From assembly GCA_030142905.1 (NCBI GenBank), contig JASJOG010000585.1, forward strand, positions 37,581 through 101,580: 64,000 nt of DNA. The letters run 5' to 3'. Both the position numbers and the translations under genes were made by a program. Below, one piece after another: positions 13,284 to 22,800 of the stretch. The DNA comes from Heliopora coerulea (lineage: Eukaryota > Cnidaria > Anthozoa > Scleralcyonacea > Helioporidae). Positions within the stretch are counted from its first letter, which is position 1. Each line of letters begins with the position of its first letter. The notes beneath the pieces were generated by a model, which did no database searches, had not been told where the DNA came from, and saw nothing but the letters and a program-made list of their open reading frames with translations.

Positions 13284-16200
13284 GTTAAGTGGTATGCATG
13301 GCACGATTTTGACTCCTGACTTCGGAAGGAATCAAAATGCTTAATTTCTGCCATTTTATTTTGTGGAAAAAGTTATTTTGAGTTTGATCCCTTATATTTG
13401 TACAGGACGATACATTTGGTCATTTTCAACCATTAGTAACAATTATTAACTGACTATAAAGAACTATACCATCACATATTGTTTTTCATTGCATTTTTTA
13501 CGTAAGTAGTGACTAAAAAGTTGACTTCATATGAAAAAAAATCCATACCATCATCATAGTAGAGAATTTTCATCGTCATCATTACATCGTCTGTACAAGA
13601 AAATGTTCAGTAATAATGATATAAATTTCTTCTCCATTCTATTTTATTCATTTCTGCTTCGTACTGTTCTGTTCTAATTTGTTCTCTTCCATTTCGTGAC
13701 ATTCCATTCCATTTCCATTTTGTTCCGTTCTGTTTTCTTATGCTCTGGACTGTTCTACTCAATCCTATTTTATTCTGTTCAACTGAGTTCTTGTTTATTC
13801 TATTCCACCCAATCTAAAATCGTTCCTCTTCTATCCCCTTCTGCTCAGCTCGACTCTGCTCTATTCTGCTTTGTTCTAGTATACTCTACTCTATTCCAAT
13901 CACTCTATTCTACCGTTTACTCAAAAGGTTGAACATACCTGGTAAAGATTTCAGTGTTTGAGTCAAAAGAACTAGTGTCCTAAAAGTAACATATTAAAAG
14001 TTTATGAGAGCAAGTTCGTAGCAAGTACGAAATAATCAATTTTGTGGATCTTTGAACGTCATTTTGATTAAACAATTGAAAGACTTTCAAAAAACCATTT
14101 TAGCATTCCTTTTGTTTCAAAAGTAAATCAAGAAAGACGTTTAGCAGAATGCGTTCTTGTAGTCAGAGAGTAAATTGACTGTATTGATGAGATTTTTAGG
14201 AAACCTCTAGTCGACTGGTACTGTATAGTCATTGATAATCCAGATGGCGACTTGGCATTTTTAGGGAAGTTGTTGAATTGGAGAATCGTCTTTTGTTTTT
14301 TTCCATTTTATTTTTTATGGAAACTCTTGTTTGTTCACGGTTCTTTTTTTGTCACAAATCTCTTACGTTTTGTATGTTTAAAAACCAAAAACTTTATCTC
14401 AACTGCAATCATTTTTGTCGTTTTGAACTGTTATTATGCTTTTGCTTTTAAAGAGTTTCTTTTGTAATCAGGAGAGGAAATATATTAAAGGTTTAAAAAG
14501 TCCAATGTAATCGTAATGACGTAATATATTATTCGTAGAAAAAGCGTCAAAACTAATAGGCTAATACGTCAAAAAGGAGGAACCAGACCCCTTTCCAAAC
14601 AGAACTGGGGATCTGCGCCCCTGCCTCCCTTATTAAAACCTCTAGTCACAGCAGTGTTATGGTTTGTGATCATCAATATCATTCTGAATAAGTACCTTAA
14701 CAATCGTATTGTAGCTCTCTTAGTCTCTCCTGCTGTCTGAGCGGATGCAATTTCCTGACCATTCCTGAGAAAAGAACGTTTCTCAAACATTTTTCTTTAA
14801 AGTAGCAATTTGTTCAAACCATTTAATTATAAAACTTTACTTCACAAAAAACAATATTTATTTTTGTGAAAATTATTTATTCCTATACTTTTGCCTATCG
14901 AAGGCAAGAATTTAAATAAAGACTGAAATGAAATATATATGTCCAGGATGAAATTAATATAATTTAATACAAACACAGTAATCTTCATACTTTACCGGTA
15001 AATATTAATGCCATCGCTGTAGTAATCAAACTGCAACACAATATAAATCAAGATTTTTCTATAATTCTCAAGAAAATACATAAAATCAAATAAATATTCT
15101 TAGGCTCGTTAGCAGAGGACGCGAAACGTGCATTCGTGCTCACCACAGGCAGAACCTATTGGGGACTGAGCGATCAAAACAAAATGAATCATAATTCAAT
15201 TCGTCTATCCGTCCATCCATCTGTCCAACAAGACATCTTTGAACTTTTTACCTTTCTTCAATTCAGCTGTCCACCCACCTACCTATCTACCTACCTACCT
15301 ACCTACCAATGTTCTCTAAAAAATTATTAGATAATGATGATGTTTGTTTACCTTAAACGTATATGTTTCTATTACAGTCTGAAAGAAAAATTCGACAGGT
15401 AAGACTTAGTCTCTATTAGAAAACTGCTTCGTTTACGAATTCAAGAATTAAGTATGATATCATTTCATCACCATTAACATTTTAGACTTTCTTTTACTAT
15501 CTAACATTTTACGTAGTAATACTTACATCAGGGTCACTTGGGTTAATGTAAAACTGTAAATGAACAAGAGGAAAATGTGTCTTAAAATGAAGAAATAATC
15601 CTTTTTTACAGAAATTGTTTTTTAATCCATTTAGAAACTTCTGGCAGGACTGGACTACCCCCTGCGACCACTAGTGGACAAGAAATAGCAGGATTCGTCG
15701 GGAAAATGACAGACGACAAACGTCAGTATTCAAGATTACTTAATTGTATAATTCTGAATAGTAGGGCTTTTCTGATGACTATAAGCAGTTTCAGATTCCC
15801 ATGCTGTGAGCTACGCCTTCAAACTTCCCAGTACTATGGGATATACCTCCAATAACATTTTAGGACTACTTGTATGGAGGCCAAATAGCTTATCCGACAG
15901 ATAAGTTTCAGCAAGTGAACAGCGTTATCCATGCATTGCACAACTGAACTTCAATTTTATCTCGCGAAAAGCAATCTGAGTTTGATATCTCGTGCATCGG
16001 CCAACAATATTTAGGTTCGGTTGTAGTTCAAAAAATAGATAGCGCTGTTTAATCATTAGCAGTTATGGTTAGCTGTTGAACAGAATAACGTTCTTAACCT
16101 TGCCAGAAAATGTCAAGGTAAAAAGGTTAGTCACCAACAATGTACAATTATATCTTCATCATTTCCTCTCGCATGCAATTTTGGCAGTTTCCTGATCCTT

Positions 16201-16746
16201 TTGGCTTTTTGGACGACGTACAATGTTTGCTTTTTGCTCGCTTGACAATAATCAATCAGTATACTCGGATATACTTACCCCTAATATAAGCTTCCGCAAC
16301 TATAAAGGAAACGAGACGTTATTATCTATCTGGTGAATAATCATGTTGTCATTAACATGTGATACGTTTCCTTAAATTGCTAAAACTGCATCAGATCTGA
16401 CAACCAAACTTCATGTCTATTTGAATACACTCTCAGGCCGTTTATGGAATAAAAATTCTCTCTTATTAGAGGCATCTATTTAAGATAAACATCTATTAGA
16501 GACAGGCATCTGTTAGAGATATTTATTAGAGATGAGTGTTTATTGGAGTGATGGTTTACTAGAGACAGGTGTTTCATAATGGTGGGTGTCTATTTGAGAG
16601 AGGGTTAATTACAGATCAGGATCTATCAGAGATAGGGATATTAAGAGAGAGACATTTGTTACAGATCAAGTGGTGTTTATTAGAGAGGACTGTTCATATC
16701 AGCCGTGTATTTATTAAAGAGGACTTTATTTGAAAGAGATGGCAAT

Positions 16747-16801
<55 letters not shown>

Positions 16802-19800
16802 TCATATATAACAGGTTTAACGGGGGTATTAATTCTTTTTTAGCAATTGGCGTTCATTATTCTCTCCTATTTGGAGGTAGACATTTATGACGTAGATTTT
16901 ATCTAAAGATCCTTCCAATTGGTTGTTGCTCGTGCTAACCTTCTGATGGTAGCGCGAAAATGTCCAGTAACCAATCAGGAACGTTTTAAAGTTTTGTACT
17001 TCGTAAGTGGGATAGTGTTTTTGATCAATAAATTGAAACTTGTTAGCCGTCATGTCGATTTTTATGCTATGTTCTAAAAGAGTTGACCCATGCTTTTTGA
17101 CTTCGATTGACTCAAGGATGCACTACAAAAGTTGGTACAACACTAATTCAACTAGATTTGCTAGAGGCTATCCCCTCAAGCAACTCACACACTTTGCGTT
17201 AAAGGTTTAGTATCAGGCAAGAGATCAGAAAGCTTTTCAAGTTTAAGAAGAATGCTCATCCATCTAAATATTTACAACAAGTTGACTCATTTACTTCCAT
17301 TTTCAAACTGAACTGCTACTTAATTTCATTTTTCATGATATCGTTAACCCTATTTAAATTATTCGTGGAAAATTTAAAAACCAGTGACGTATCTAAACGT
17401 CTTACAGATGATTCTAATGCTGCTACTCACATATTTTCGATCAATAGCATCAAAACATCCTTTAACCCTAAAATGAAAAAAAAAAATAATAGCGAATTCA
17501 AACTTAGCTCGTAGACAGGAGGCAAAAACCAGTTACCAAGCAAGATTTTGAAACTTGGTACTTTTGCACGATTATTGGGAAATTCCTGCTCCGCAATGAT
17601 GTCCGACTGAAGTTTTTACTTTGATGACATCTCTGCCAAGATCCGCAGGATTCCATCTCGAATCACACAGGACTAGGCCTTGCCACATTTTGCTAGCATA
17701 ATTTTTGGCGTAATTGGAGCAAACAAACATAATTTTTTCAAAAAAGCACTGATCGGGCATAATTATCAATTTTTGGCACTTTTGAAGCATTCAATTCAAT
17801 AACCCGTTTATTCCTTCTTTTTTAGTGCTCTTGCTACATAAAATGAGAATAATTGCAAGCCACGATTCGGTGATAAGCAAGATAGTGCACTTGTTGACTA
17901 TCTGCAGGCAAGCGTAATGCTACAGTACAATAAGCGCTGAGGGGGTTGGTCCGTTTCTGGTTGTTTGGGAGTTAAAGTTTGGTATCTGTAGCACTTATCT
18001 ATTCTTGCTGACTTTTTGCAAGTTATTGCAAAAGCGTCATTTAAAGGACTTTAAGCCTTGTAAAGAGGAGAATAACTATTGTGATTGCAATATTTGAAAA
18101 ACGTGCTAAACATTGTTATTATTCATTTTTGAATTATCTTTTGCTGTTACATACACACAAACCTTGTCATTTCGTCAACACAATTTCTGGAAATTGGAGG
18201 CATAATTTGTGAGCTTGAGGATAATTTTTGGCATACTTTTACAACATTATAAGCAGTACTAGAAGCATAATATGCCAGTTTTAGGAGCATAATCTCCAAA
18301 GACCTGCACTGGACTCACTGCACAATATTGCACATATTACAACTTGACAAAAATTTTTTGGACAACCTGTATAAGTCAAATCATACTCTACTGACCTCAG
18401 CTCCGAATATTTAAGTATAAACTGAACTCCTTACCAATGAATTACTTGACTTGAACCAGGATAAGCATCTTCATCTCTTAAGATTTTCAAGTTCAGATCT
18501 GAGACAAATTATTAGCCATGTCAACACTCCAATAAATACTTTCTGCTATTTATTTATGGTTAGCTTTACTTTTTAAGAATTCTTTGTTTGAATTTCACTG
18601 AGAAAGTTAAGGTACCTCCCATTTTTTCCCCCGTTAAAACATTTCTTCAAATATGGGATACAAATAGTCGGATTTAAAAATAGGTATGACTTGCCAATTT
18701 TTTTTTCTTTTCAAGGAAAATCTTGATTTGACTTTGTTTTTTTAATCTTTAAAATATTCAACATTACCGAACTTCAAAAATCTGCCAAATCGTAAACTTG
18801 TCGGAAATTTTTAATGAAAAAGAAGTTGGGGTTTACCGAACTCTAATTCGAGTTGAAGCGTCACTGTCACCATAATAACCTTCGGATTGCTTTCCCCAAC
18901 AGGGCCGTATTGAGACCTCTAGAGACCTTAAGAACTGAAAAGATTATGTTGCCCACCATTACACACATATAACTCAAAATAAAAAAAATGCGAAGCAGTA
19001 AAATAGTTTTTGTGTTTTGAAATATAAGTAAAGTTACATATACCTTAAGCAATTGACGTTTTACAATTCTCTCAGTTTACAAATTTGCTTGGTGCCCCTC
19101 CTTGGCTGGTACTCCAAATACGTGTTTAATCTGCCTATTTCTATTTTCTATTTCTATTTTCTATTTGTATTTTCTATTTGTATTTTCTATTTCTATTTCT
19201 ATTTCTATTTTGTATTTATAATATAATATGTATAATATAATATATATAATATAATATATATTAAAAGTCGGTAAAATCTATCGAGATATCACGCCAACTA
19301 TAAATTATTATAGTTGCCGTGATATCAACTATATTAACCAGCTATTGGTTAATCCGACACTGTTCCTCAGTAATATTTTTGGTGGCAAGAAAGCTTTTCT
19401 AGACCCGTCTCTCGACGTTTCATTCTCCTCAAAAATACGCATTTCCAATTGTTTTTGAAGGCCAAAATTTTACTCTTCCTTTTTCAAGGGAACCTCCTCC
19501 TCAGAGAACCCGATGTGACAATAAACAGGTTCGATGTACCTTGTTAATGCAGCTTGCTCTTTTGGAAAGAAAATTTTGAAACTCAGATATAATGCATTCC
19601 ATGACCGCCTTCCTACTTTTGTATCAAGTTATTTTTTGAGATTTTAGGGATTAAATCCTAACGACGATGAGATCACTAAGCGTCGTCGTTTGTCAATTAA
19701 GGATACAAGACATCGATAATAAGCAAGAAAAAACGATTTTTTTCTAACCAACAAGTTCTCAATACAGTGATCAACGAATTGTGGATTTCCTTATTAAACG

Positions 19801-22800
19801 AAACAAAGAGTTATCTCTCCTACTGAAAAGAACGGGGGTTGAACTTGGGAAAAATTTGGTGTCTTTGGAGATTGAGAGTTCGTCAACAAAGAAGTCATTA
19901 CCAAATACTGACCTAGCTCATACTCGAGCTCCGATGGGTTATTTTATTTTAACTAACATACTATGGTGTTTATCCCAGGTGTAAAACTTAGAATTTTCCA
20001 GGCACAGAAGACGTTTATTTGCACTACATAAAATGAACTTCGTGCAACTCGTTCGAAAATTATGTGTCACTGTCCCTTTCACAGTTGTTGACAAGGATCT
20101 TGAGTGGTCGTGTGTAGATACAAATAGCTTCTCTGCTCAGAAAGAAAGATCCTGTTAGCTGGTAGTTGAAAGAATCATTAAAGCTAAGATCTTTGAAGCA
20201 AGTATATTTACGTATAATACCTTCCAAACACCTGTCACCAAAACATCGCTCCGGAAAAACTGCCCTAGAAAAGAAGTTAATAAAAATCTTGTTTGCTTGA
20301 TTTATACGACCTAAAATTTTGCATCAAAAGATGATCAATAAAAAGATTTTGGTACCTACTAAGAGTTTCAAAATAAATTTATAAATAAAACAAATTAAAT
20401 TATTCAAAAAGGTCCCGTTGACCAATAAATAATGATAATGACGGGTTGAAATTAACATTGCCCAGGTGAGAAAAAACTCTAACAGTCAGACTGGTTGGAA
20501 CAGAATTAAAACATTTCATAAAATGTATGTCGAGAAAAGTTAAAAAACTTCTATCATTGTCCATTTAGAACATTATAATATAATTTAAGCGCGTAAAACT
20601 TAACTAAATAACTATAGTGTGGCATGTAGCTATCCATCTACCAGACTTCTTCATTTCTTTTAAATCAAATAGGGAGATTTTAATTAGTTGGACATGTTAA
20701 TTATTTCTAGCGGTTAGTCTGATCAAGTTTTCACTAAATACGAGAACTTAATACTCTTAGCACATTAAACTTAGCACTTCTAAAATCCGCTTGTCCCAAA
20801 CACTGTAACTGGCTGACTAACCTAAACATAAGCGCCACTAAGAACCTTTGATATCGTATTCCTTGCTACAAACAGACAACCATGAAATATGAAAAGGTTG
20901 GAAATTTCCTAAACCTGACCATTCAGTACTTACCGTAAGTAGGTTACACTTGATATCTACAGTGTCAGACAGAGAAAAAATAAAAATCAATTGGAATACT
21001 GTATATTTGGCGATTGTCATGAATATTGTCTGAATTCCTACATTACGCGGGGCTGCTTGGGGCAGTGTGTGGGATAAGGGAAGTCCTGCTGAGTGCTCCC
21101 TATGCAAACTTGAAATTCTTGCATTTAAGGTTTTCATGACACATTTTTAATATACAGGTTAATTTTTTGTGCTTTACTAGTTACGTTTTCAAAAGAGCGA
21201 CGTTAAGATGACCGCTTTGATGAGTGATATGTACTATTTTTGGCTTCACGCGAGGCCTTGCAAAGAAATTTCTAACTGGGAAGTAATCATGCCCTATGAT
21301 GCCGGCATGTCTTTAAGAATGACCGAAAATCTGACAAGTCTAATTTTATTTCTTCTTAGAGTGTTTCATCGCTGAGGTAGGTTAGGTAATGAAACGAATA
21401 CGACTGTGGTTTGGAGCAAGAAATTTTGTTGCTTGGCGAACAACCCGTTGCAGGTAAAAATGCATTTTAAGATGTAGCAAGACTTGGAAGAGCAAAAGTC
21501 CTATTTGGTGGAGCAAAGTCCCCTTTAACCACCCCCCATGATCCGCCTATGCCTACATTAAGTAGTGCAAAAGCAGTACAAGACGTGAATTTGAGGGGAC
21601 CTCCAAAGAGGGCAAAGCCGGGCTAGGAAAGTTAGTTCTGGTGAAATAAAACTATTTCTAGACTATCCAAGTGTCTAAGCTCAAAGGCAAATGTATCGCA
21701 TATTTTTCTCTGTGGGAAGCTGAAAAGTGGCACGGACATAGCCGTTCCAGTCTTCTTTGTCGCGCCGCGGTTTTATTACAAAAGTATTTGTATTTTTTGG
21801 TCCTCACACGTTGATTCTGCGGTGTTCTGAAATTTTTTTGCAATACTTCATGCAGTAGACATCTTAGACATATTACATATCGATGGGTGCAGCGCAGTAC
21901 ATTAATTCAATAATTTTACTGGAATAAATCTAAGATTAAAATCTCTGGCTGTAATATTCCTTTAAGATGGATTCTATAAAACAGACATGCAAAATACATT
22001 ACTTACAGCTACGGCAAGTAGTTTTTTCACGAAAAGAGCTGATTGTTGTTCTGGTTAAAAATGGAGAAAATAAATCAGGATCAGCACCTTACTGAACACC
22101 ATGTAAGTTTATTGACAGCTAAGTCTGGGGACTGAGACAAAACATTTAGTATGGACTTCACCACTCGCAACAGTATTTAGTCCCTCATGGATCTGAGGAA
22201 AGAGGGCGAAAAGCTGTCAATAACAGGGCACCTATAAGACCTTCCACAGAAGGGGCAGGTGTTGCAAACCCCCAACCTCCCCTTAGTTGAGCAACTATCC
22301 TGCTGAATGAAATCATCTTCCATTTGTCTTTCATCTTGGGGGTGAAAAGGTTAAATGGAAGACTTTTTATTTCAAATTACACAAGTATGTAACACTATCT
22401 CTGACTCATCTCCCAAGAAGCATGCTTATCATAAAAAAGGGTAAAAACATATGAGAATAAACTTACCACTAAGTTGTTCAGATGAGGAAAATATACTTGA
22501 CCACTAAATAATGATATAAGAGAATTAAATTTCTCTGATTAACTCTCAAGTACACTTGGACACTCAGTTTCTATGGCTAAGTAACAATGGCCACTCAATA
22601 ATCACATAAAATCTATATAATATAATATTAATGAACTTTAATGCAACCATTCTCTCCAGCAACTAATTTTACTAAATTTTTGTGATTTTTCAGCATGTTG
22701 CCAAAATTAGTTACCTAAACTCCCTAAATTTATCATACTTTTCTCTAACCACTTAAAAAAATTTATTTAACATGTCCCTAGAGCATAGCAAAAGTAGGGA

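Noticed and set aside
20838..21137. 99-codon minus frame as an independent gene
   Set aside because: Only 20934-20956 inside it is supported, as HORMAD exon 4 in that region's own phase; the rest is intron.
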